In this document: piece after piece, positions 11,407-20,462 of the stretch
Position numbering within the stretch: the first letter of the stretch is position 1
How the letters are laid out: each line of letters begins with the position of its first letter
DNA from: Sperchopsis tessellata
Taxonomy: Eukaryota; Arthropoda; Insecta; Coleoptera; Hydrophilidae
Direction of reading: 5' to 3'
Length of the DNA: 30,847 nucleotides
Assembly (NCBI GenBank): GCA_033557685.1
Contig: JAWQRN010000359.1
Span: 1-30,847 of the forward strand
Position numbers and translations under genes: made by a program
The notes under the pieces: model-generated
What the model was told of the DNA's origin: nothing
Databases searched by the model: none
The model's input: only the letters and a program-made list of their open reading frames with translations

Positions 11407-13459
11407 AAACATTTGTTTTGTAAAATAGTTTAATAATTTGATATAAAAAAAACATATAAAAATAAAAATGCGATACCTATTTAAATAAATATTCAAATGT
11501 TTATACATTGATATTAAATTTTTATAGGGTGGTACCTGAAGTACCTGCCAACACTGGTTATAGCAAGTCTAAAGTTGTTTATGATAAAAATACACTATAG
11601 CAGTTGTCTTTAAGACTAATATACTTTGAATTAAATGAACACTGTACACGCTATAAAAACTTTCTATCAAACTGCCATTAAAAAAGAAGTGCCTAGTTTT
11701 TTTTTTCAATTAAAAAAACAGTTACTAAAAAATGGATTTCATAAGCTTGTATCACCATGGAAAAGGGTCGTTGAATGTAAAGGTGCATATTATGACTAGT
11801 AAAGCTTGTTTATAAATAAAGTAATAGGTATATTGTTCTATTATTGAAATCAGAAACCGATAATACTTTATTGATATTAAACAGGCATCGTTGTTTGGTC
11901 ATAGCTGCAAAAATAGGCTGACGTTAAATAAACAAACAAAAAATATATTAAGTTGCAGTGTTTAAGTTAATGATGTGTATGTTTTTCATATAAATAACTG
12001 TTATGTCCAATATTACGTAAAGTTGAAATATTTAATATCTAGTGCTTTCACTAGAAATATGGCTGTTAATATTCCTTCTTCATATTTCAATAATCTGGAA
12101 AAACTAAAAATGCTTATTTATCAAAACTACTAGTTACCATGTTTTTATATCCTGGTTGGTACCCTCATCTTTAAAAAAAATCTTAACTTCACTTCAAAGA
12201 AATCATCCCCCTTAGAATTATTTGTGTTTGTTTTTTTGTTGTTTTTTTTTTAATTATTTGTATTTAGTCTTTAAGAAATTATTTTGATACTGTCAAACAC
12301 TAACATAGGTTTCTTACCATATAGATTAGAGAATCTAAATCTTAAGTAATTTATTTTGAGATTTATGTTAAATAATTCCTTTTAACTAGGCATTCGTTTA
12401 TTATTATTGCTACTGTATTGTACATTCCATTATTTTGTTTATGTGGAATTTTTGCATTTGAAGATTACGTTGCACCTGTACATACAACTCTTTATAAAGT
12501 ATAAATATATATATATACATATATTGAATGTCGTTCTTCAACTAAGTTTGTCTTAAGCAATTCTTTAGGTTGTTTATATAACTATTATTACTGTTTTTTC
12601 CGTTTTCCTTTACATAGACACGCTTCAAATGTAAATATTCTGTTCTTGATTGTAAAACCGTTATTGTAACGGAGTACAAAGATTTCATGCGGTTTTGCAA
12701 TTTTGAATTCATAGCAGAAACTCCATTTTACTAATAAAGTATTTATATATAGACAAAACAACAAATAACAGAATGCCTTTATGAAATAATACTGTAGGTG
12801 TATACACTTTTACAAAAAAAAAACATATAGTTAGTCAAGTTTGTTTCAAATAGTGAGGTGTTGATTTTTAACTGATCATGGCTATCTTTGTCGTTTCCCA
12901 CTATACAGATTATATTTATGTAATTTATCTCTTATGTGTTTCTACAAAGTTTCAAACAATTATAAACCATTCCGAGATAGAAAGTATCTTAATGTAAATG
13001 ACGTACCTTTTGCTAATATTCACTAAAACTTGTTAAGTTATAAAAGTCTGTATAGAACATCAGATTTTTTATATCATTCCTTAAGTAATAGAAGGTAAAA
13101 TTCAGTTTTTTTTTTTTAAATTAGTAACATTTTTTTTCACCAGCATACCCAATTCATTTAATTTTTACTACATTTAGAATAAGGAATTATCTTTAACATT
13201 TAATTATGTACCTTTGACAAATTGTGTGTTGTATATGCATATAAAAATAAGCTGTTGCTTATAGTTTTTTAAGTGCTTTATATACCGGCTTCTAAAGCTT
13301 TTTTTGTACTTGAATGATAGTATAAAGGTATCCATGATCTTTTACTATGTATTTGTAAAAATTATCAGTTGTAGAAAATGAGTTTTGAGGTTTTGTAGGA
13401 TATTTTCATAAATATAAATCTTTCACGGCAAAATAAACCATGTCTTTTATTTTATTCAG
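11407..13459. other. intergenic AT-rich sequence, no gene recognised
   Basis: About 2 kb of low-complexity A/T-rich DNA with no motif-bearing open frame. The only recognisable insert is a short SINE tail fragment at 11882-11943. Confidence 0.7.
11882..11943 (+). mobile_element. SINE fragment (3' end only)
   Basis: This segment aligns with 15850-15908, the 3' end of the full SINE below. Shared blocks are TTGG(C/T)CATAGC and GGCTGACGTTAAATAAA followed by an A/C-rich tail. The tRNA-like head is missing, so it is a strongly 5'-truncated copy. Confidence 0.7.
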
Positions 13460-13618
13460 CCTAACCATAAGGTAAAAGGCGAACGTTCTTGTGTCTGTGC
13501 TCCAGAAGCAAAACGTAATGGTCGAAACATTTACAAACTCCCAATTTTGACTGTGGTGAAGTTGGTGGCTTACTTGCCTCAGAATGCAATATAAGAAAGT
13601 ACAAACCAAAACTTGAAA
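13460..13618 (+). pseudogene. orphan exon-like segment, Cys-containing, one frameshift
   Basis: A 159-nt segment lies between a good acceptor (TTTATTTTATTCAG, ending 13459) and a consensus donor (GAAA|GTAAGT, 13619). One frame reads GERSCVCAPEAKRNGRNIYK. After a one-base slip around the CCC near 13541 it continues as NFDCGEVGGLLASECNIRK and YKPKLE up to the donor. Its base composition is less AT-biased than the surroundings and it has four evenly spread cysteines. I do not recognise the family. It may be a decayed exon, an exon of an unseen neighbouring gene with a sequencing error, or chance. Confidence 0.3.
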
Positions 13619-13745
13619 GTAAGTACTCTGAAGCTTAATTATTGCTCAAAAAAAAAATAATCGACCTATTAAAAGTCCACATCACGATAAATTAATTAAA
13701 ATTTAAGAAGATATATAAGATATTGCCCTGAGCACATTAAAAAAT

Positions 13746-13756
13746 TCTTCTTGTGT
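13746..13756 (+). repeat. left 11-bp flanking duplication (candidate target-site duplication)
   Basis: The 11-mer TTCTTCTTGTG here is repeated exactly at 14377-14387, bracketing the hammerhead-bearing element. The right copy overlaps the 3' tail of the antisense LINE, suggesting insertion into or beside that tail. The sequence is simple (TTC-rich), so a chance match cannot be excluded. Confidence 0.6.
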
Positions 13757-13802
13757 GTTATTTTAATATTTGATAAAATCAAATATCGAGCAAATGGGCC
13801 AA
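13757..13802 (-). repeat. inverted terminal segment of the hammerhead element
   Basis: Reverse complement of the blocks at 13934-13980 and 14295-14341. Each block contains an internal 9-bp hairpin (ATATTTGAT / ATCAAATAT with a TTT loop). Confidence 0.85.
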
Positions 13803-13824
13803 ATGAATTTATATTAAATACAAA

Positions 13825-13868
13825 GCAGTGCTGATGATGTCTTAATGACAGAAACACGGGTCCACTGC
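13825..13868 (+). ncRNA. hammerhead ribozyme, type I, copy A
   Basis: All parts of a type I hammerhead are present in order. Stem I is GCAGTG (13825-13830) with CACTGC (13863-13868), a perfect 6 bp. The core CTGATGA is at 13831-13837. Stem II is TGTC / GACA with loop TTAAT (13838-13850), a perfect 4 bp. GAA is at 13851-13853. Stem III is minimal, AC / GT (13854-13855 with 13860-13861) around ACGG. The predicted cleavage is after C13862 in GTC. Outside stem I, ACAAA (13820-13824) can pair with TTTGT (13877-13881) across an 8-nt bulge, the kind of peripheral element that often makes loop contacts. Minimal stem III forms in animals are thought to cleave best as dimers. Confidence 0.88.
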
Positions 13869-13933
13869 AATTCCGGTTTGTTTCCCTTAATTTTACGATG
13901 CGTAGTGCATTTGTGTAATTAATATATATTGAC

Positions 13934-13980
13934 TTGGCTGGTTTGCTCGATATTTGATTTTATCAAATATTAAAATAACA
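13934..13980 (+). repeat. direct copy of the palindromic terminal block (copy A)
   Basis: It pairs in inverse orientation with 13757-13802 and is repeated directly at 14295-14341. The inner part can fold into an AT-rich hairpin. Confidence 0.85.
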
Positions 13981-14186
13981 CATTTATGCACGGCCAAAGA
14001 AGCAACAAATTCTAATTCTAATACAAACATGGCAATTTCGTATAGATTAATATCTAATTAGCATAATGATTATTCAATTGAAACATTGCGATACCTCTCA
14101 TAATATGCTCACTAATGATCTCAAAGTATATATGCAAGGGATGAAATATGTATTTGTACATGGGATACAGCTAATTACTAACAAGA

Positions 14187-14230
14187 GCAGTGCTGATGAC
14201 GTCTTAATGATAGAAACACGTGTCCACTGC
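14187..14230 (+). ncRNA. hammerhead ribozyme, type I, copy B
   Basis: Stem I is GCAGTG (14187-14192) with CACTGC (14225-14230), a perfect match identical to copy A. CTGATGA is at 14193-14199 and GAA at 14213-14215. Stem III is a perfect ACA / TGT (14216-14218 with 14221-14223), and cleavage is predicted after C14224 in GTC. Stem II is weakened: CGTC (14200-14203) faces GATA (14209-14212), giving one C-A mismatch at the base, one G-T wobble and two Watson-Crick pairs. The core residues are all intact, but this copy should fold less stably at stem II than copy A. Cleavage at both sites would release a 362-nt RNA (13863-14224). Confidence 0.85.
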
Positions 14231-14294
14231 AATTCGGTTTGCTTCCCTTAATTTCGCGTTACGTTGTTTATTTCTATATTTAATATATATTGAC

Positions 14295-14341
14295 TTGGCC
14301 AGTTTGCTCGATATTTGATTTTATCAAATATTAAAATAACA
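14295..14341 (+). repeat. direct copy of the palindromic terminal block (copy B)
   Basis: Nearly identical to 13934-13980 and the reverse complement of 13757-13802, lying close to the right end of the element. Confidence 0.85.
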
Positions 14342-14376
14342 CATTCATGTACGGCCAAGGAAGAAACATATTCTTG

Positions 14377-14387
14377 TTCTTCTTGTG
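14377..14387 (+). repeat. right 11-bp flanking duplication
   Basis: Exact copy of 13746-13756 (TTCTTCTTGTG). On the - strand it reads CACAAGAAGAA and directly continues the LINE 3' tail. Confidence 0.6.
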
Positions 14388-15525
14388 ATATTTTCTCCTA
14401 ACGAAGATTGGTTATCATAATGGCAATCTCAATCTTGGACACCGCTGCTCGGGGAAGGAGGGAGGAAGAGTTGTATCACTCCTTCAAGTTCCTGAGCCAC
14501 GAGATCCGTCGTCTTCCTGGCTTCCTCCTTCCTGATATTTTTCCTTGTATAATCAGTTGCAGCAGGTTATCTTTCTCCTCGCATAACATGACCTAGATAG
14601 TGTAGTTTTATTGTTTTAATTATTTCTCTCTATTCATCTGGCTTAAGACTACTTCATTTGTTTTTCTCTCTGTCAATGCTATTCTCAACATACGACTGTA
14701 TACCCATAGCTCGAAGGCTTGGATTTTGTCAGTATCTTGTTTTTTGAGTGTCCATGCCTCCACTCCATACAAGAAGATTTTAAATTTCCATATTTAAATA
14801 TCTGTTGGCTACTAGATTTTTCAATTTTATGAAAGCAGCTCTCGCTGTGTGTCTGATCGTTATTGTCGTTTATTACGGTTCCCATATACTTATAAGTACT
14901 GACTCGTTCAATTCGGATGTTGTTTATTGTTAGATCGGCTATAATTGGTGTTCTGGAAATGACAATGAATTGACTTGACTAATTGTGTTTAAACATTCAT
15001 TCTCTTCAAGTCTGAGATATCGTTGGCCAGCATTAGGGTATCGTCGGCATATCTAATATTGGTTATAGGTTTGCCATTGATTGTTATGCCAGCGGTTTCT
15101 CCATCTAAAGATTCTTCGAAAATGGCTTCGGAGTATAAATAGCAAGGGTGAAAATAAGCTTATTTTTTTGTATCTCGATGTTTTCTGTTGTTTCGTATCC
15201 ATCTTAATAACCACCTTTTGATTCCAATATAAGTTCTGTATAATTCGGGTGTCATATTCATCGATACAATTTCAATTCAATTTCGATTCCTTTACTTCCT
15301 AAGTATTTGGACTAGTCGTTCGTGTTGGACTCAGTCGAACGCTTTTTCATAGTCAACCAGGCATTTAATACATCCTTATTCCTGTCTAAGCATCTTTGTA
15401 ATAGAACATTTGTTCCGAATAACACATCCCTAGTTCCTAGACCATTTATGAATCCGAATTGTGTTTTGCCAATCTCCCTTTCCATTAATACTGTCATTAC
15501 ATCATTTTGATTTGTTAATATATGT
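14388..15525 (-). mobile_element. LINE fragment: reverse transcriptase with C-terminal domain (antisense)
   Basis: On the - strand, RT motifs appear in order. IGKTQFGFINGLGTRDV and LFGTNVLLQRCLDRNKDV lie at about 15480-15380. A VDYEKAFD block with a stop lies near 15350-15325. The catalytic NIRYADDTLML has intact YADD at 15051-15040. YGVEAWTLKK lies near 14775-14745. The tail has GRRKPGRRRISWLRNLKE and, after a stop, RAAVSKIEIAIMITNLR ending at TAG 14400-14398. Frameshifts and stops between blocks show it is dead, and the 5' end is truncated inside the RT. The 3' tail continues into CACAAGAAGAA at 14387-14377, where the hammerhead element abuts it. Confidence 0.85.
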
Positions 15526-15611
15526 TGCTTGAAAATGACCTGTATGGTAGAAAATGTCTATATGAACTTTTACAATGATGACTTTGAGTTTTTGAAAAAC
15601 TAGGATCATCA

Positions 15612-15908
15612 GCAGTCTCGTAGCTCAGTGGCTAAGTATTAGGCTACTAAGCGTAGGGTCGAATCCCAGAAGCAGTCAGTTTTTTTGTGATTAGGGAAAA
15701 GTCTTTGTAGTGCTAGTCTTCAAAGAGGGTTGTCAAACTGTTGGTCCTGTGAATTGTAGCTAAATGAAGACCATGTGCACATTAAAGAACCTGATTCCAG
15801 TTGAAACACTGGATGCCGCAAATTTTTAGGTGTAGTAGCCTAATCCCTGGCATTGGTGCTTGGCCATAGCAGTGGAAATTGGCTGACGTTAAATAAAAAA
15901 ACAAACAA
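15612..15908 (+). mobile_element. tRNA-derived SINE, apparently full length
   Basis: The head holds RNA polymerase III promoter boxes: an A-box-like TAGCTCAGTGGC (15621-15632) and a B-box GGGTCGAATCC (15656-15666), spaced as in a tRNA. The body includes ATGTGCACATTAAAGAACC (15773-15791), which resembles a core recurring in invertebrate SINEs. The 3' part, GGCTGACGTTAAATAAA plus an A/C-rich tail, is shared with the fragment at 11882-11943. Its length of about 300 bp fits a SINE. No clear target-site duplication was seen. Confidence 0.8.
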
Positions 15909-16655
15909 AACCAATACATTTAAATTTGATACATTTATTTTCAATAAAAAATAAAATAGCTGTATCAATACACATACTTGCATTATAATGTGAGTAAAAT
16001 ATTTAAGTAATACACATAATATTTAATAATACAAAATTAACAATTTATTGTTAATTTAGAAGTAAATGAAACTCCTTCATTTTTATTTGCTACGAGATAA
16101 TTTATCGATTGTCAATTTGTCTGAAATAATACATATAATCGCTTACCTTAAACTTCATATATATATATATATAAATGAAATATCTAAAGGTTGTACTTGT
16201 ATAAAACTAGAAAAAATCATCAGTTACCTTCACATTAAGAACTAGATTGTCTCTTGATTAACACATGAAATAACTAACATATTGAAGTTCTATCTTTGTA
16301 CAAATTCTTTGAAACTATGAACTAATAAAAATATTTGGCACATCAGGTTAAAAGTAGCTCGATTGTTCATATTTAAATATAATTTCAAAGTTGAACACTT
16401 CTACTTTGCACATGACATAGCTAACACGTAATATGTTATTACCTTTGTGAAATTCATTGAAAAATTTTACAAGTCATCAGCGCAAAACTAGAAAAATATA
16501 AATGGTCAGCTTCGCTGAAAAATTGCTAGATTGTTCATATTTTTCACAATTTAAAAGTTGCAGTCTTTTACTTTATATATGATATGTTCTCCCTTTCACC
16601 TCATTTTCTTCTAACCCTTTGTCTGCTAATTTGGACCTGGTAAATGAAACATATA
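15909..16655. other. AT-rich sequence, no feature recognised
   Basis: No open frame, RNA gene or repeat that I can name. A short (AT)n run lies near 16157-16172. Confidence 0.6.
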
Positions 16656-16975
16656 CCCATCACATTATGGTTTAGAGCATTATCTTGTATGGCAACAATA
16701 CATCTCTAGTCTTTATTCCCAGAAGTACTGTAACTTATTGTGCTCTACATTCGACAACACCCCAATGCCATTTTCCAACAGAATAACACAAGGCCACATG
16801 TAGCTCAGGTACCTTGTAGAAAACCAAATACCCCTATCCTATTGAACATGTGTGCGATATGATACACCAAAGGATGATTACTCTCAAAAATCCCCCTGTA
16901 ACTTTAGAAGAGCTATGACCCCCAGTACAGTCATTTACCACATTCAGACATTGCAGATATTGATAAAAATATATA
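16656..16975 (+). pseudogene. Tc1-like transposase relic (C-terminal part)
   Basis: Frame-shifted blocks of a Tc1 transposase lie on the + strand. MV(W)-SI-LYGNTSLVFIPRS lies near 16668-16727. A degraded PNSTTPQCHF-type middle (equivalent to the DNARPH region) follows. The clear block YPYPIEHVCDMIHQRMI and TLKNPPVTLEEL lies at about 16828-16913. The usual form is LNPIEHLWD...PPVTLQEL, so the third catalytic region is recognisable. It is followed by a stop and IPQ-L-like remnants (HIQTLQILI). The element is inactive and ends next to the LINE at about 16985. Confidence 0.65.
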
Positions 16976-16984
16976 ACAAGTATA

Positions 16985-17890
16985 ACCTGCATTATATTGT
17001 GCTTTCGAAGACTACGAGAAAGCATTTGACTCATTCAAGACAACTGAAGTTATTTAAGCTTTAGTTCAAAAAGGGCATTCCTGTCTACACGCAGCTGATT
17101 CTAAACATCTATTACATCAAGAAATGGAAAAGTTTAATATTCAAAAAGGTGTTAGACACATTTGCAAGGACACATCATATCGCTGAAGTTGAACTAAATT
17201 ATATATTTCGTGAACTAGAATGGAAAATAAGGACATAAAAGTGAATGGGTGAATGGAATATATTTTAACTATTTAAGATTTGCAGTTGATATCGTGTTAG
17301 CTTTGCGAGCTCACATGTACAATGAGGACATACTAAACAAAACCGTAACAACATACATGTATTAGGGCAAGCACGCTGGATGGAGATATTTCTTTAGAGA
17401 TAGCCAGAAGTACAAAGCTTGCATGGAGTACAACTGGACGTCTAAGCAACATATTTAAGTCACAGGTGTCTTTGTGTTTGAAATGCAGGGTTTTCGATCA
17501 GTGTGTTTTGCTTGTGAACCATGGACATTAAAAGCCTCTCGTTTACAGAAGTTTCAATTAACATAAACATGTATTGAGAGATATTTAACGAGTTTGAGAA
17601 TTAGTGATAGAAGGCGTTGTCTGTGCAAGGATAAGAAGTCAGAGGTTAGGGATATTATACAAACGGTGAAGATGTAAAAGTGGAAATGGGAGGGACATCT
17701 TGAAAGGCAAGCAGATCATTCATGACCAAAGGAGTTAACCTTGTGGAATCCGAGAAACGAGACAGAGGACACAAAAATAGTTTGGGAGTTACATGGCTGA
17801 AAGACACACAACCGTGGTGAATGGAAGTAACTTAGGGAGGTCTTCATCCAGCAGTGGATGAATAATGACCGATTATGATGATAATGTTGT
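16985..17890 (+). mobile_element. LINE fragment: degraded reverse transcriptase, + strand
   Basis: The + strand shows an RT motif series with many stops: DYEKAFDSF (about 17010-17036), LRFAVDIVLALR (about 17272-17310, with Val in place of the first Asp of the FADD catalytic motif), TKLAWSTTGRLSNIFKSQVS and LCLKCRVFDQCVL (about 17412-17510), and a C-terminal QQWMN before the 3' tail GATTATGATGATAATG (about 17870-17886). Loss of the catalytic Asp and the many stops make it a pseudogene. Its 3' end faces the 3' end of the next LINE. Confidence 0.75.
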
Positions 17891-17899
17891 ATATATTAC

Positions 17900-18985
17900 A
17901 GTTAAACTTCTTCTTCCTATGGCATTACAACCCTGTGGGTCTTAGCCTGCTCGACTGTCCCCTTCCAGGCCTTCGTATTTTGGACAACCTCTCTCCAGTA
18001 ATTTATTCCCATGTTCTGAATGTTGTCCATTATGTCTTTCCATCTTTTTTTGGGCCTTCCTCCCTTTCTACCTTCCCCGGGGTTGCCATCCCGTGAGTCT
18101 TTTGCAAATCCTGTCCTCCTCCATTCCTTTCACATGCCAACCATCTATTCTCTACCTTCCATGCTCCTCCTGCATCAGGCCGAATATCCTCATCAATATT
18201 TTCCATTCAGCTACCCTCACCATCTCCACATCAGCTTCCCTCGGGGTCCATGTCTCACAAGCGTATGTCAGAACTGGCCTTATTAGTGTATTGTATATTA
18301 CAAGTTTCACAGATCTGGTTATTATTTTTGCTACAAGGATTTGTTTGTGTTCGTATGCCACTGTACTAGCAGTTTTTATTCTTATTTTTATTTCCTCAGT
18401 GACTACATTTAGTTGGTTCAGCTGCGCTCCCAAGTAAATAAATCTTTCTAATTTCTCGAAAGTGTTATTGTTTATCCTGAGCAGCTCTTGATGTATTCCT
18501 AGAGTTTTTGTATTTTTCACATATTTTGTTTTTATCTCATTCACCTCCAAAGCCAATTTGTTGGTTTGTCTCTTGCTGTATGCCCTTGAATGTTTCCCTT
18601 AGTGTCGCTGTGTTTCGTGCTGTTATGACTAAATTGTCTGCATATGCGAGTAGTCATCTGCACTTTGTCGTTAAAGTTCCTTTAATGTTAGTCTTCCTTA
18701 TAGCTGAGTCTAGCACCATGATAAATAGTAATGCTGTCATTGCGTCTCCCTATTTCACTCAATTTTGAAAGCCTCGGTCCTGCTGCCCTGTATTCTTACT
18801 ATTGCCTTTTTATTATGGAGTGTCAGTTGTATCATATTAATTAGTTTTCCTGGTATTCCGCTCATCTTCAGATGCTCTATCATTGTCTTAAACTTAAGGG
18901 TAAATAGAGTAAAGAAGTGTATAAAAGTTAAAATTACAAAAGTTAAAACAGTTTCATACTGCATAAAAGTTTCCAACAAACAAAA
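17900..18985 (-). mobile_element. LINE fragment: reverse transcriptase and C-terminal domain (antisense)
   Basis: From 18985 leftwards on the - strand: LKMSGIPGKLINMIQLTLHN and RIQGSRTEAFKIE (about 18870-18757), then LLAYADNLVITARNTATLRE, in which the YADD motif reads YADN (18644-18633). A long open frame follows (18556-18152) with FIYLGAQLNQLN, AKIITRSVKLVIYNTLIRP and VLTYACETWTPREAD. Beyond a frameshift comes the GRPKKRW-like tail, ending near 17905 with a VEQAKTHRVVMP-type end. The second catalytic Asp is lost. This family differs from the one at 14388-15525. Confidence 0.85.
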
Positions 18986-20350
18986 ACATCACAATTGGGA
19001 CAGAGAATGAACAAACTTTTGAAACGAGTGGTGCACTATCAGTATCTGGAAGCTTTAAGAGCCATAAATTATTGTAAAACTACTATTTTACATCTTGCTT
19101 AGTGTAGTCTCAGGCGATGATTGGAAGCTCGATGTATATCATTGTTTTGTGAGATGGTAATGGTATATTGTGTGATCAAAATATTTTTACTCTTCGTTAT
19201 GTTTCAATTATTTTGGCATCAGCAAATATTCACTGTTGAAAAAAGTAAAATTATGTTGTTAAAGAAATAATAGGTATGAGAAAATCAGAATGATCATAAA
19301 AACAGCTTTTCAATTATTCTATTAACTCACCTACCAGTACTAGCTCTCTTTTTTGAATAAGGTTTTTTTCTAAACTACAAAAAATATAAAATTACTTTGA
19401 AAGTTGAGTAACAGGTGTAGGTACCTAAAGTGATCAGATCCGTAATTTGATACGCTAGAACAACTGTCAGCCACCAAGATGGAGGAAGCAGTAGGAGCAC
19501 ACAAGGGGATACAAAACAATAATGATGAAAGAAAAACAATTTTTAAGAAAAGAAAATAAGTTAAGTTGCAAAAAGAATTTATATTAAATAATGCAAATAC
19601 ATTCGAGTTAAATATAAAAGAATTAAGTAAAGAACATAAACTAAGAATTAAGTAAGGAAATAAACTAAGTATAAAACACAAGATATAATATATACAATAG
19701 ATGCTTGGAGGTAATAAATGCAGTATATTTATGTACCAAGTAAAGTTTTATAAACGAAAATGTAAATAGAGAATTAAACTAATGAATGAAAGTGTGCTTA
19801 TAAAGGAAGGTGGAAATTAAAAGGTGTTGAGCAGAGAATGTTACCTGGCGACTGTTGCTTGTTGTGATGGAATTCGACTGACTTTGATTTTCGGTGCTCT
19901 GTCTTTTATAGGCACAGACGAAGGGTCGAAATTCAATGACGCTAGAGGCGGTTTCTGAACAGTGAATATTAACCCCAAAATTGTTAATAATATTTTTAAC
20001 AATTTGGGTTAAAAAAGTGACTGAATAGAATTATTAGAATATATATTACCTAGGTTCATAAGCGAAACACAAAAAATGTTTTCAGTGCGCCAGGAGCGAA
20101 ATTTCCACCAGCTTACAACACGCGGTTGGCCAATAATTAATTTATGCGGTAACAAATTGCACCTAGTATATACTATAAAATGTGGTAATAAATTTAACAC
20201 AGTGTATGTGCAAAAGTGCAAAATCATATAAGTACGTTAGCTTTGTCCTATACAGAATGGTTTGCAAAACATATATATAATCCGTGAAGTCTGGTCATTT
20301 AAGCGTTTAAAGATATTAGTTTAAAGCCATGGTATATAGTTTCAGTCACA
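18986..20350. other. intergenic sequence between the LINE pair and IntS13
   Basis: No convincing gene. The stretch 19480-19660 has a coding-like + frame rich in Lys/Asn/Glu, but I cannot match it to a family. The segment 19840-20240 is less AT-biased and includes an inverted CCAAT (ATTGG-type) motif near 20126-20132. A hairpin lies at 19969-20012. Confidence 0.5.
19969..20012. repeat. AT-rich perfect-stem hairpin
   Basis: Left arm TTAACCCCAAAATTGTTAA (19969-19987) and right arm TTAACAATTTGGGTTAA (19996-20012) form about 15 pairs with a one- or two-base bulge and an 8-nt loop. No T-run typical of a terminator follows, and the context gives no function. Confidence 0.6.
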
Positions 20351-20356
20351 TTTATT
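20351..20356 (-). promoter_or_regulatory. candidate polyadenylation signal of IntS13
   Basis: The - strand reads AATAAA at 20356-20351, about 107 bp past the stop codon at 20463; a second overlapping hexamer lies just upstream. Position and orientation fit the IntS13 3' end. Confidence 0.55.
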
Positions 20357-20462
20357 TTATTAAAATATATTTATATAGACACACGATTTAATTTCAAAAA
20401 ACAGTAATCCTTAATACTACGTTTAAAACATCTTAAAAATAGTATTAATTATAAAAAAAAAA

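Larger units (their letters stand above)
13757..14376 (+). mobile_element. 620-bp hammerhead-bearing non-autonomous element (Penelope-like or retrozyme type)
   Basis: The element has no coding capacity. It begins with a 46-bp segment (13757-13802) that is the reverse complement of 13934-13980 and 14295-14341, with two or three differences. Two direct partial repeats follow (about 13815-14005 and 14180-14376). Each contains a hammerhead ribozyme, a TTTCCCTTAATTT-type stretch, then ATATATTGACTTGG and the palindromic block ATATTTGAT-TTT-ATCAAATAT. Exact 11-bp copies flank the unit (13746-13756, 14377-14387). Tandem direct repeats, an inverted 5' extension, a hammerhead in each repeat and a target duplication recall Penelope-like elements and animal retrozymes. 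No GIY-YIG or RT frame is present, so mobility would need help in trans. Confidence 0.75.

Noticed and set aside
13741..14387. CRISPR array or simple tandem satellite
   Set aside because: There are only two direct copies with a long unique interior and defined ends; this is an animal genome, and the repeats carry ribozymes.
15615..15690. Functional tRNA gene
   Set aside because: A and B boxes are present, but the acceptor and anticodon stems do not pair and the sequence continues into a SINE body with a repeated 3' end.
18093..18437. 114-residue + strand open frame
   Set aside because: Antisense shadow of the LINE ORF at 18556-18152, which has clear RT C-terminal motifs.
19480..19660. Possible coding stretch rich in Lys/Asn/Glu
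   Set aside because: Interrupted by stops, with no recognisable family; may be a chance result of purine-rich sequence.
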